The notes under the pieces: generated by a model
What the model was told of the DNA's origin: nothing
Databases searched by the model: none
The model's input: only the letters and a program-made list of their open reading frames with translations
Shown here: positions 35,876 through 44,313 of the stretch, piece after piece
Position numbering within the stretch: the first letter of the stretch is position 1
Layout: each line of letters starts with the position of its first letter
Origin: Georgenia satyanarayanai
GTDB lineage: Bacteria; Actinomycetota; Actinomycetes; Actinomycetales; Actinomycetaceae
Direction: 5' to 3'
Length of the DNA: 64,000 nucleotides
Assembly (NCBI RefSeq): GCF_900116375.1
Contig: NZ_UETB01000001.1
Location: 503,802 to 567,801, forward strand
Position numbers and translations under genes: made by a program

Positions 35876-37564
35876 TCACCACTCGCGGTCGGCGGGGATG
35901 AGGCTGCCGGGGTTGAGGTTGCGGCCGGGGTCCACACCCTGGAGCAGCGAGACCTGGACGTCGACGCCGGCGGGGGAGATGTCCTGCTCCAGCCAGTGCG
36001 CGTGGTCGGTGCCCACACCGTGGTGGTGGGAGATCGTGCCGCCGTGGTCGACGAAGGACTGCTGGATCGCCTTCTTCACCACCCAGTACTGGCGCAGCTG
36101 CTCGTCCATGTCCGCGCTGCGGGACACGAGCGCGAAGGTGAAGTACAGGCACGCGCCGGAGTGGTAGCTGTGGGACAGGTGGCACATGATGTAGCCGCGC
36201 ACGCCCAGGGAGTCGAAGGCCTCACGCGCCGCACGGATGGTGAGGTGGTAGACCTCCATGAGCCGCGACCACGGCATCGCGGTCTCCGAGACGTCGGCGA
36301 GGGCGCCGATGTCGAGCAGGAAGTCGCGGATGTAGGGCGTGTCGAACTTCTTCTGGTCGTACAGCGCGCCGGGGCCCTTGCCGAGCTTGACGCCGCCGTG
36401 CTCGCGGACGATCTTGCCGACCGTCGCCTTGTCCGCCTTGACCCGGGCGCTGCCGCCCTCGTAGCCGACGTAGCTGAGGCAGGCCTTGTCCAGGTCCCAG
36501 CCGCGCTTCTCGAGGAAGCCGAACAGCCCGTCCTGCACCGCCTTCTTCGCGCCCTTGGACGCCTTCTGCGTCGACAGCGAGAACGCCGTCTCGTTGCCGT
36601 CGGAGACACGGGTGACGGACGGGTGGGCGTCGGACACCGAGATGGCGTGCATGGCCTGGACCGCGCTGCCCCAGTTGGGGAAGAGGTAGGCGATGATCTC
36701 GCGGTTCTCCGGCAGCCGGTGGACGTGCACCCACGCCTCGGTGATGACGCCCAGGCGCCCCTCGGAGCCGAGGATCATCTCCCGCACGCTGGGGCCCGAG
36801 GAGGTGCTGGGCAGCGGGCGCAGCACGATGACCTTGCCCGGCAGCACGACCCGCATGCCACGGGTGATGTCGGCGATGTCGCCGTACTTGTCGGACTGCA
36901 TGCCCGAGGAGCGGGTGGCGATCCACCCACCGAGCGTCGAGTGCTTGAAGCTGTCGGGCTGGTGGCCCATCGTCCACCCGCGGGCGGTCAGCTGCTCCTC
37001 GAGGTCGGGGCCCAGCGCACCGGCCTGCACGCGCGCGAGCCCCGCGTCCTCGTCCACCTCGAGGACACGGTTGAGGCGTCCGAGGTCGAGGGAGACGATC
37101 GGGCGGGTCTCCTCGGCCGGCGGGGTGAGGGAGCCGGAGATGTTCGAGCCGCCGCCGAAGGGGATGAGGACGGCGTCGCTCGCGACGACGGCGTCGACGA
37201 CGGCGCGCACCTCCTCCTCGGTGCCCGGGTAGACGACGACGTCGGGCACGCGGGGCAGGTGGCCGGCGCGGATCTTGACGAGGTCGACGAGGCCCTTGCC
37301 GTAGGTGTGGACGACCCGGTCGAGGTCGGAGGTGACGACGTGGTCCTCACCGAGGGCCGACCGCAGCTCGGCGGCGAGGTCCTCGGGGAGGCGGGGGGCG
37401 GGGACGTCGATGTCGTCGAAGGACGGGGGCGGTGTGCCCGGGGCCGAGAGGTCGATCCCGATCCTGTCCATGACGAAGGGCGCCATCCTCGGCTTGTCCC
37501 GGTAGTTGAAGGCGATGCCCTCCACTCCCCAGCCCCACCACTTCTGGTGCGTCACTCCCGTCAC
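35876..37564 (-). CDS. Alkyldihydroxyacetonephosphate synthase-like FAD enzyme
   Basis: A 562-residue FAD-dependent enzyme of the AGPS type, which swaps the acyl chain of acyl-DHAP for a fatty alcohol to form the ether bond. FAD-binding IPFGGGSNISGS is clear. Blocks matching animal AGPS are GHQPDSFKHSTLGGWIATR with the conserved Arg, YHSGACLYFTF with the active-site Tyr, and ISHHHGVG with the catalytic His cluster. No targeting signal. It starts by a GTGA overlap with the acyltransferase gene. D-lactate or glycolate oxidase-type function is less likely given these AGPS-specific blocks. Confidence 0.82.
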   Translation of the reverse strand: MTGVTHQKWWGWGVEGIAFNYRDKPRMAPFVMDRIGIDLSAPGTPPPSFDDIDVPAPRLPEDLAAELRSALGEDHVVTSDLDRVVHTYGKGLVDLVKIRAGHLPRVPDVVVYPGTEEEVRAVVDAVVASDAVLIPFGGGSNISGSLTPPAEETRPIVSLDLGRLNRVLEVDEDAGLARVQAGALGPDLEEQLTARGWTMGHQPDSFKHSTLGGWIATRSSGMQSDKYGDIADITRGMRVVLPGKVIVLRPLPSTSSGPSVREMILGSEGRLGVITEAWVHVHRLPENREIIAYLFPNWGSAVQAMHAISVSDAHPSVTRVSDGNETAFSLSTQKASKGAKKAVQDGLFGFLEKRGWDLDKACLSYVGYEGGSARVKADKATVGKIVREHGGVKLGKGPGALYDQKKFDTPYIRDFLLDIGALADVSETAMPWSRLMEVYHLTIRAAREAFDSLGVRGYIMCHLSHSYHSGACLYFTFALVSRSADMDEQLRQYWVVKKAIQQSFVDHGGTISHHHGVGTDHAHWLEQDISPAGVDVQVSLLQGVDPGRNLNPGSLIPADREW

Positions 37565-38331
37565 GAAGCCTCCTCCTGGGACCGGCCCTCCGGCCCGCCC
37601 CTCCTCGAGTCGCCGACGACGTACGGCGTCTGCATGGTCATCATGGTGCTGATGTGCTGGGCGACGCGGTCGCTGAACGCGCGTGCCGGCTCCCCGGGGT
37701 GGGGACGCATCGGCCGGCCGACGAGCACCCGGACGCGCGGGCGGCCCGGCACGGGCCAGAAGCGTCCCACCGGCATCGCCTCGTGGGTGCCCAGGAGCGC
37801 GACGGGGACGCACGGGACGCCCGAGGTCGCGCAGAGCACCGCCGCACCGGGCTTGAAGGGGCGCATGACGCCGTCGCGGCTGCGCGTGCCCTCCGGGAAG
37901 AGCAGGATCGGTAGGCCGCTGGTGAGCAGGCGCTGGGACATGCCCTTGTTGCGCCCCCGTCCACCGGTGCGCTCGATCGGGTAGGTGTTGAAGAAGAGGG
38001 AGGTCAGTGCCTTGACCCACCAGCGGGAGTAGAAGTAGTCGGCGGCGGCGCCGACGGTCATCCGCTTGGTCAGCCGGTAGGGCAGCTGGGACACGAGCAC
38101 ACCGGTGTCCAGGTGGCTGCAGTGGTTGGCGACGACCACGAAGGGGCCGCGCAGCGAGTCGACGTTGTCGGTGCCCTCGACCGTCGTCGTCGTCACCGCC
38201 GAGACGACGGGGCGCAGCACCAGCCGCTGCGCGACGAAGCGCAGGACCCGGTGCCACCGGGCGTGGTAGCGGCCCAGGCGGGGGGCTCCCTCGCCCCCAC
38301 GGCTGCCGCGTGCGGAGTCCCCCTCGGTCAC
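37561..38331 (-). CDS. PlsC-like acyltransferase, candidate DHAP acyltransferase
   Basis: A 256-residue acyltransferase with HX4D in NHCSHLDTG and phosphate-binding LFPEGTRSRDG, and AVLCATSGVPCVPVAL after it. In an operon with an AGPS homologue its likely substrate is DHAP rather than lysophosphatidate, but this is inference. GTG 38331 overlaps the reductase stop by 4 nt, and its own stop overlaps the AGPS-like start by 4 nt. Confidence 0.8.
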   Translation of the reverse strand: MTEGDSARGSRGGEGAPRLGRYHARWHRVLRFVAQRLVLRPVVSAVTTTTVEGTDNVDSLRGPFVVVANHCSHLDTGVLVSQLPYRLTKRMTVGAAADYFYSRWWVKALTSLFFNTYPIERTGGRGRNKGMSQRLLTSGLPILLFPEGTRSRDGVMRPFKPGAAVLCATSGVPCVPVALLGTHEAMPVGRFWPVPGRPRVRVLVGRPMRPHPGEPARAFSDRVAQHISTMMTMQTPYVVGDSRRGGPEGRSQEEAS

Positions 38332-39149
38332 GACCGACCTCCCTGGATGAGTGCGGTGGCGCGCCGCACGAGCGGCCGCGGCGCGTGCGCGGCGAGGAAC
38401 GCGATGACGCGGAAGCGCAGGGAGGGCACCGAGCGGACCCGCCCGCGCTCGATGTCCTCGAGGGCGTCGGAGACGACCCGGTCGGCCTCGAGCCAGAGGA
38501 AGCCCGGGATGGCGCTCGTGCGGATGTTCGCCCGCTCGTGGAACTCGGTACGCACCCAGCCGGGCAGGAGGGCGGTGGCCTGGACGCCGGTCCCGGCGAG
38601 CTCGACGGACAGGGACTCGGAGTACGTCGCCACCCAGGACTTGATCGCCGAGTAGGCGCCCATGGGGACGAGACCGGCCACCGAGGCGACGTTGACGACG
38701 ACGCCGCGGCCGCGGGAGACCATCGCGCGGCCCGCGGCGTTGCCCAGGACGAGGACGGCGCGGACCATGACGTCCAGCGACCGCTCGACCTCGCCGAGGT
38801 CCTCGGCGAGGAGCGGCACGTGCACGCCGTGGCCGGCGTTGTTGACGAGGACGTCGACGGGGGAGTCCGCGTCCAGCAGGCGGGCCGCGACGGCGTCCAC
38901 GTCGTCGCGCGCCGCCAGGTCGGCCACGAGCGTCTCCACCTCGACACCGTAGCGCCACCGCAGCTGGTCGGCCGTCTTCTCCAGCCGCTCCCGGTTGCGG
39001 GCGACGAGGACGAGCGACAGGCCGCGCGCGGCCAGCGCCCGGGCGAACTCGAGCCCGAGGCCGGACGTGCCGCCGGTGACGAGCGCACGCCCGCCGAGGA
39101 CGGAGTGCTCGGAGGGCGCCGAGAGGGGGCGCCGGGGACCGGTGGTCAT
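38328..39149 (-). CDS. Short-chain dehydrogenase/reductase, candidate alkyl/acyl-DHAP reductase
   Basis: A 273-residue classical SDR. The NAD(P)-binding loop is VTGGTSGLGLEFA, NNAGHG is the structural motif, and catalytic YSAIK is preceded by a Ser region (VASVAGL). VLVARNRERL after beta-2 has Arg in a position favouring NADPH. In animals the alkyl-DHAP reductase is also an SDR. It is ATGA-coupled to the upstream acyl-CoA reductase and GTGA-coupled downstream. Substrate assignment rests on operon context. Confidence 0.78.
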   Translation of the reverse strand: MTTGPRRPLSAPSEHSVLGGRALVTGGTSGLGLEFARALAARGLSLVLVARNRERLEKTADQLRWRYGVEVETLVADLAARDDVDAVAARLLDADSPVDVLVNNAGHGVHVPLLAEDLGEVERSLDVMVRAVLVLGNAAGRAMVSRGRGVVVNVASVAGLVPMGAYSAIKSWVATYSESLSVELAGTGVQATALLPGWVRTEFHERANIRTSAIPGFLWLEADRVVSDALEDIERGRVRSVPSLRFRVIAFLAAHAPRPLVRRATALIQGGRS

Positions 39150-41413
39150 CGCTGGACGCCCTCCTTCAGGCTGCGCAGGACGGGCGCGACCCGGCCCTCG
39201 ACCGTCGTCGTCCAGGAGTGGACGGGCCAGCGCTGGGCGCGAGCGTACCGGTAGAGCTGGGCGTCGGGGTTGACCACGTGCGGGTTGCCGACCACCTCGA
39301 GCCAGGGCCGGTCGGCGTAGCTGTCGCCGTAGGCGTAGGAGGCGGACAGGTCCAGACCCTCGTCGCGGGCGTAGCGGGTGAGCCACGTCGCCCGGGACTC
39401 CCCGACGAGGGGGGAGGTGAGGAGGTGGCCGGTCCAGCGGCCGTCGTCGTCGGTCTCCATCTTCCCCGCGACGACGACGTCGAACAGCGGCGCGAGGGGC
39501 TCGACGAACACGTCGATCTCGCCGGTGACGAGGACCGTGCGGTGGCCCGCCGCGCGGTGGGCCCGGATCTGGGCGACGGCCTCGGTGAGGACGTCACGGC
39601 GCAGGGAGTCCTGGACGCGCTCGGCGATCGCGGTGCGCAGCTCCGCCTCGTGGGTGCCGGCGTAGCGCCGCATGAAGGTGCGGATGAAGTCGCCGCGGTC
39701 GCGCATCTCGGCCTGGAGGTAGCGCGGGCCGAGGGCGACGAGGTTGCCCAGGGCCTTGGGCCAGCCGGCCGGCGGACGGGTGGCGAGCTCGACCCACAGG
39801 TACTGCTCGACGAGGGTCGCGGCGATGACCGTGCGCTGGAGGTCGAAGACGGCGACGACGTCGCTGCGCCGGGGCAGCTCCGCCTCGCGCGGCGTCCCGG
39901 CCTTGGGCCGTTCCCCGCGCATGAGGCCGGGGACCCCGGCGATGTGGACGTCCTGGAGGTAGTGGCGCCAGTCGATCTCGGTGACGTCGAAGCCGTGCTC
40001 GACCTGCCGCTCGGGCGGCAGGGAGGCGTGCAGCGCCCGGGTGCGGGCGTCGTCGAAGATGACCTCAATCTGCGTGTACGGCTGGTAGAGCGCGGTGAAC
40101 TTGCGCAGCGTGTTGATGTCCCGACGCGCCTTGTACAGCGTGGACATCCACTCGCGGGTGCGGGCGCGGGCCGGGAGGCGCCCGACGGCGCGGTCGGCGA
40201 TCTCCACGGCCTTCTCCCGGCGGCGCACGGCGCGCTCGACGGAACCGCGGTGGGGGAAGGACCACGAGGGCACCGACACGTGGGAGCCGCTGGAGTCCTT
40301 GAGGGGGTGGGCGGAGAAGTACTCGCGGACGTACTCGTAGAGCTTGCCGAAGCGCAGGGGGTTGGTGATCCCGGAGGACACCTGGAAGTAGTTCGCCTCC
40401 GCGGCCGCGGGCGGGACGGCCGCCGCGGCGAGGATCGCGTTGACGACGAAGTCGACGGGGATGACGTCGAGGACGGTGTCGGCCAGCGCCGGGAACTCCG
40501 GGAGCATGCCGCGCCCGTAGGCGGCGATGAGGGGGTCGGCGACCTTGAAGCCGTCGATCCAGCCCGGGTAGGGGTGGCGGAAGGAGGACTCGATGATCGT
40601 GGGCCGCACGACCGACAGGCGGTGACCGCCGCCCTGCCACAGGTCCTCGGCGACCCGCTCGCCCATGGCCTTGGTGAAGGTGTAGACGTCCGGCCAGCCC
40701 AGCGACTCGGCGCGGGTGCGGGCGTGGTGGACGAGCTCCTCGCGCACCCAGGCGGAGCGGGCGGCCTCGGCGGCCTGGGAGACGGCGCGGGGCCCGGCGC
40801 GGCGGTGGTCGGCGTCGGCCTGGCGGAGCAGGGGCTCGAGCACCTCGGGGCGCCGGGAGGCCTCCTCGGCGGACTGGCGGGCCGCGAGGGCGGAGCGGAG
40901 CTCGGTGCGGTAGTCGACGTCGTGGTCGAGGCTGCGCTCCTCGGCCACGCCCTTGCGCAGGCCGGCGACGTAGCTCGTCGAGACGTGGACGACGTGCGGG
41001 TCGGTCCCGGTGGCGAGGAGACGCTCGTACAGGTTGACCGGCCCGGCGACGTTCGCGGCGAAGGCCTCGTCGATCGGCAGGTCGAAGGACACGCTCGAGG
41101 CGGAGTGGACGACGACGTCGAGGTCGGCCGGCAGCTCGGGGACGTCCTCGAGGTCGCCGGGGATGACGGTGACGCGCTCGGTGAACGCGGCCAGAGCGTT
41201 CTCCTCGCCGACCGACTCGCGCCAGCTGCGGAAGACCGGCTTGCGCAGCAGCTTCTCGGCGCGCCGCTGGGCGCTGAGGTCGCCGCGGGGGCGCACGAGG
41301 ATGCTGATGCGCGTCGTCGGGTAGGCGGCGAGCAGCTTCTCGACGACGGCCTGGCCGACGAAGCCGGTGGCGCCCGTGACGAGGACGTGCGCGTGCTCCA
41401 ACGGTGAGTGCAT
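39146..41413 (-). CDS. Fatty acyl-CoA reductase fused to a C-terminal HAD-like domain
   Basis: A 755-residue fusion. The N-terminal extended-SDR acyl-CoA reductase has TGATGFVGQAV (Gly14/17/20) and catalytic YTFTK (Tyr244, Lys248), plus VRPTIIESSF typical of alcohol-forming FARs. A HAD subfamily IB-like domain starts near 518. Its motif I reads DLQRT, with nucleophile Asp524 but Gln526 instead of the general-acid Asp. Motifs VLVTGE, VVAGK and YGDSYADRP follow. It would make the fatty alcohol used by the AGPS-like enzyme. First gene of the four-gene operon; ATG 41413 has TAGAGT 7 nt upstream. Confidence 0.82.
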   Translation of the reverse strand: MHSPLEHAHVLVTGATGFVGQAVVEKLLAAYPTTRISILVRPRGDLSAQRRAEKLLRKPVFRSWRESVGEENALAAFTERVTVIPGDLEDVPELPADLDVVVHSASSVSFDLPIDEAFAANVAGPVNLYERLLATGTDPHVVHVSTSYVAGLRKGVAEERSLDHDVDYRTELRSALAARQSAEEASRRPEVLEPLLRQADADHRRAGPRAVSQAAEAARSAWVREELVHHARTRAESLGWPDVYTFTKAMGERVAEDLWQGGGHRLSVVRPTIIESSFRHPYPGWIDGFKVADPLIAAYGRGMLPEFPALADTVLDVIPVDFVVNAILAAAAVPPAAAEANYFQVSSGITNPLRFGKLYEYVREYFSAHPLKDSSGSHVSVPSWSFPHRGSVERAVRRREKAVEIADRAVGRLPARARTREWMSTLYKARRDINTLRKFTALYQPYTQIEVIFDDARTRALHASLPPERQVEHGFDVTEIDWRHYLQDVHIAGVPGLMRGERPKAGTPREAELPRRSDVVAVFDLQRTVIAATLVEQYLWVELATRPPAGWPKALGNLVALGPRYLQAEMRDRGDFIRTFMRRYAGTHEAELRTAIAERVQDSLRRDVLTEAVAQIRAHRAAGHRTVLVTGEIDVFVEPLAPLFDVVVAGKMETDDDGRWTGHLLTSPLVGESRATWLTRYARDEGLDLSASYAYGDSYADRPWLEVVGNPHVVNPDAQLYRYARAQRWPVHSWTTTVEGRVAPVLRSLKEGVQR

Positions 41414-41420
41414 TTGCCGA

Positions 41421-41426
41421 ACTCTA
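41421..41426 (-). promoter_or_regulatory. -10 TAGAGT of the ether-lipid-like operon
   Basis: On the reverse strand TAGAGT ends 7 nt before ATG 41413, in a 146-bp gap following nrdG. It suggests the operon has its own promoter. Confidence 0.5.
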
Positions 41427-41488
41427 TAGCCGAGAGCCCCGTCACCAGAACTGGCGCCCCCTCCGCGCGCCGACCCACCTCCGGTCAT

Positions 41489-41539
41489 GTGCGGGATCGC
41501 TGCGGCCCCCCGCCGCCTACGGCTGCAGCTTTCCCGCAC
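41489..41539 (-). terminator. Terminator after nrdG
   Basis: GTGCGGGA pairs with TCCCGCAC, and after a 2-nt internal loop GCTGC pairs with GCAGC and continues with further GC pairs. It lies 20 nt after the nrdG stop and separates nrdDG from the next operon. Confidence 0.7.
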
Positions 41540-41559
41540 CTGCGGTCGGTCGGGGGCGG

Positions 41560-42318
41560 TCAGGCGGGGCGGAGCTCGTAGTGGTCCAGCTCCAGGGCTC
41601 TGATCTGGTCGTCCAGCCTTGTCACCTCCTCCTGCCAGGCGCGGGGGTCCGCCGCGGCGTGCCGGGCGGCGAACTCGGGGCGCGTGCCCGTGGTCCGCAC
41701 GACCTGGAGGGCGAAGGCGCGGGCACCCGCGTCGCGTGCCCGCCGCGCGATCTCGACGGCGTGAGCGGCCGCGGGGGAGCCGGGCGCCACCGTCGTGCGC
41801 ACCTCGTGGTCGACGCCGGAGGCGACGAGCAGGTCGAGGCACTCCCACGCGAGGTGGCCCGCACCGGGGCGCCGGACGACGTCGTCGTAGTGCTCGGGCA
41901 GGGCCTTGAGGTCCAGGCCCACCCAGTCGACGTCGTCGAGCACCGCCGTGAGCCGCCGCGGGTAGGGGCCGGCGGTGTGGAGGCCGACGGCGAACCCGAG
42001 CGCGCGCACCTCGCGGACGGCCCGGACGAGGGCCGCCTGACGGGTGGCCTCCCCACCGGACAGGACGACGGCGTCCAGGAGGCGCCGTCGTCGGCGGAGG
42101 AAGGCGAGCACGTCCTCCCACGGGAGCACGCCGGGGGAGCGCGGCGCGATGAGGTCCGGGTTGTGGCAGTAGGAGCAGTCCCACGGGCAGCCCTGGCAGA
42201 AGACCGTCGCGGCGAGCCGCCCGGGCCAGTCGACCGTCGACAACGGTGTCATCCCGGCGACCTGGAGGTCCTCGGCACGGGCGGGCGTGGTCGGGCGGCC
42301 CGCCGCGACGGCGCTCAC
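41560..42318 (-). CDS. nrdG: Anaerobic ribonucleotide reductase activating protein (radical SAM)
   Basis: Radical-SAM activase that installs the glycyl radical on NrdD, 252 residues. The 4Fe-4S/SAM motif is FCQGCPWDCSYCHNP, with the CxxxCxxC triad. VVLSGGEAT is the GGE SAM-binding motif. It is longer than E. coli NrdG (about 155) and fits the NrdG2 subfamily. The N-terminus reads MTPLSTVDWPG after a short extension. GTG 42318 overlaps the nrdD stop by 4 nt. Activity requires a reductant and anoxia. Confidence 0.92.
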   Translation of the reverse strand: MSAVAAGRPTTPARAEDLQVAGMTPLSTVDWPGRLAATVFCQGCPWDCSYCHNPDLIAPRSPGVLPWEDVLAFLRRRRRLLDAVVLSGGEATRQAALVRAVREVRALGFAVGLHTAGPYPRRLTAVLDDVDWVGLDLKALPEHYDDVVRRPGAGHLAWECLDLLVASGVDHEVRTTVAPGSPAAAHAVEIARRARDAGARAFALQVVRTTGTRPEFAARHAAADPRAWQEEVTRLDDQIRALELDHYELRPA

Positions 42319-44147
42319 GGCGCCGCGACGGGGGAGCAGGCGGCGGCGTGCTCGGTGAACATCTCCCGCTCGGCGTACTCGCCCTTCTTGCCGATGTTGA
42401 ACGAGCTCACCGGCCGGAAGTAGCCCATGACGCGGGTCCACACCTCGCAGGCCACCGCCTCGTCACGCTCGACGGCGCAGCGCGGGCAGGTGGGGTGCTC
42501 GCCGGAGAGGTAGCCGTGGTTCGGGCACACCGAGAAGGTCGGGGTGATGGTGAGGTAGGGCAGGCGGAAGCTCTCCAGTGCCCGGCGCACGATCTCCTTG
42601 CAGGCCTGTGCGGTGGAGATCCGCTCGCTCATGTACAGGTGCAGGACGGTGCCGCCGGTGTACTTGCGCTGCAGCTCCTCCTGGCGCTCGAGGGCCTCGA
42701 AGGGGTCGTCGGTGAAGCCGACCGGCAGCTGCGAGGAGTTCGTGTAGTACGGGTTGGCGTCGCTGCCGGCCTGGAGGATGCCGGGGAAACGCTTGCGGTC
42801 CTCCTTGGCGAAGCGGTAGGTCGTGCCCTCCGCCGGGGTGGCCTCGAGGTTGTACAGGTGCCCGGTGGCCTCCTGGTACTCGACCAGCCGGTCGCGCACG
42901 TGGTCGAGGAGGCGGGCGCACAGGGCGTGCCCGCGGGGGTCGGTGAGGTCGTACTCGCCGGCGGAGACGTTGCGGACCATCTCGTTCATGCCGTTGACGC
43001 CGATGGTGGAGAAGTGGTTGTCCAGCGTCCCGAGGTAGCGGCGGGTCCACGGGAACAGGCCGCCGTCGATGTGCTCCTGGATGACTACGCGCTTGCGCTC
43101 GAGGGTGTCGCGGGCGATGTCCATGAGCTCGTCGAGACGTCGCACGAGCCCGGCCTCGTCGTGCGGGTGGAGGTAGCCCAGGCGGGCCATGTTGACGGTG
43201 ACGACACCGAGGGAGCCGGTCTGCTCCGCCGAGCCGAACAGGCCGTTGCCGCGCTTGAGGAGCTCACGCAGGTCCAGCTGGAGGCGGCAGCACATCGAGC
43301 GGATCATGCCGGGGTCGAGGTCGGAGCCGATGAAGTTCTGGAAGTAGGGCAGCCCGTACTTCGCGGTCATCGCGAAGAGGCGCTCGCTGTTCTCCGAGTC
43401 CCAGTCGAAGTCCTCGGTGATGTTGTACGTGGGGATGGGGAAGGTGAAGACCTGCCCGTCGGCGTCCCCCTCGGTCATCACCTCCATGTAGGCGCGGTTG
43501 ACGAGGTCCATCTCGTGCTGGAGCTCGCCGTAGGTGAAGTCGCAGGGCTCACCGCCGACTAGCGGCACCTGCTCGCGCAGGTCCGGTGGGCAGGTCCAGT
43601 CGAAGGTGAGGTTGGTGAAGGGCGTCTGGGTGCCCCACCGGGAGGGGACGTTGAGGTTGTAGACGAGCTCCTGCACGCCCTGCTTGACCTGCTCGTAGGT
43701 CATCGCGTCGAGCCGCACGAAGGGGGCCATGTAGGTGTCGAAGGAGCTGAAGGCCTGCGCCCCGGCCCACTCGTTCTGCAGGGTGCCGAGGAAGTTGACG
43801 ATCTGCCCGACGGCGGAGGAGAAGTGCCGTGCGGGCGCGGCGGAGATGGCCCCCGGCACGCCGTTGAACCCCTCCTCGAGGAGCCGGCGCAGGGACCAGC
43901 CGGCGCAGTAGCCGGCGAACATGTCGAGGTCGTGGATGTGGAGGTCGCCCTCGCGGTGGGCGCGGCCGGCCTCGGGGGCGTAGACGCGGTCGAGCCAGTA
44001 GTTGGCCACGACCTTGCCCGAGGTGTTGAGCATCATCCCGCCGAGCGAGTAGCCCTGGTTGGCGTTGGCGTTGACCCGCCAGTCGCTGCGGTCCAGGTAC
44101 TCCTCGACGGTGGTGATCGGGTCGACGTGGGTGGGGCGGTGGTCCAT
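42315..44147 (-). CDS. nrdD: Anaerobic (class III) ribonucleoside-triphosphate reductase
   Basis: Glycyl-radical enzyme making dNTPs without oxygen, 610 residues. The glycyl radical site is RVMGY near the C-terminus (Gly575). Catalytic cysteines lie in SMCCRLQLDL. The zinc-site region reads VCPNHGYL and TCPRC, so one usual Cys is His. It begins MDHRPTHVDPITTVEEYL and lacks the N-terminal ATP-cone, so dATP activity control through that domain is absent. ATG 44147 follows CGGAGGA. Two NrdR-like boxes lie upstream. Confidence 0.93.
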   Translation of the reverse strand: MDHRPTHVDPITTVEEYLDRSDWRVNANANQGYSLGGMMLNTSGKVVANYWLDRVYAPEAGRAHREGDLHIHDLDMFAGYCAGWSLRRLLEEGFNGVPGAISAAPARHFSSAVGQIVNFLGTLQNEWAGAQAFSSFDTYMAPFVRLDAMTYEQVKQGVQELVYNLNVPSRWGTQTPFTNLTFDWTCPPDLREQVPLVGGEPCDFTYGELQHEMDLVNRAYMEVMTEGDADGQVFTFPIPTYNITEDFDWDSENSERLFAMTAKYGLPYFQNFIGSDLDPGMIRSMCCRLQLDLRELLKRGNGLFGSAEQTGSLGVVTVNMARLGYLHPHDEAGLVRRLDELMDIARDTLERKRVVIQEHIDGGLFPWTRRYLGTLDNHFSTIGVNGMNEMVRNVSAGEYDLTDPRGHALCARLLDHVRDRLVEYQEATGHLYNLEATPAEGTTYRFAKEDRKRFPGILQAGSDANPYYTNSSQLPVGFTDDPFEALERQEELQRKYTGGTVLHLYMSERISTAQACKEIVRRALESFRLPYLTITPTFSVCPNHGYLSGEHPTCPRCAVERDEAVACEVWTRVMGYFRPVSSFNIGKKGEYAEREMFTEHAAACSPVAAP

Positions 44148-44210
44148 GGGTCCTCCGGGCTCGTGCTGTCTGGGCACGACCGACGCTAGGAGCGCCAGAG
44201 CCGGGCGGGA

Positions 44211-44226
44211 CCACAAGGTGTGGGGG
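44211..44226 (-). promoter_or_regulatory. NrdR-like box, gene-proximal
   Basis: CCACAAGGTGTGGGGG on the + strand is a degenerate copy of the distal box CCACAACATGTGGTGG, starting exactly 32 bp from it. NrdR boxes occur in pairs spaced near three helical turns. It is 64 nt upstream of the nrdD ATG. Confidence 0.6.
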
Positions 44227-44242
44227 TGTGTCGCGGGTGTCG

Positions 44243-44258
44243 CCACAACATGTGGTGG
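44243..44258 (-). promoter_or_regulatory. NrdR-like box, distal
   Basis: CCACAACATGTGGTGG is a near-palindrome resembling actinobacterial NrdR boxes. With the proximal copy it predicts repression of nrdDG by NrdR when dATP/ATP is high; nrdR itself is not in the window. Confidence 0.7.
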
Positions 44259-44313
44259 TCAAACCGGGCGAACGTGACCGCGGCGGGACCTTGGTCCCGG
44301 CGGCCGGACGGCG

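Noticed and set aside
41580-42184. Extension of the acyl-CoA reductase by about 250 upstream residues
   Set aside because: The frame continues through nrdG on the same strand, but a terminator-like hairpin, a -10 hexamer and the reductase N-terminus mark the ATG at 41413 as the real start.
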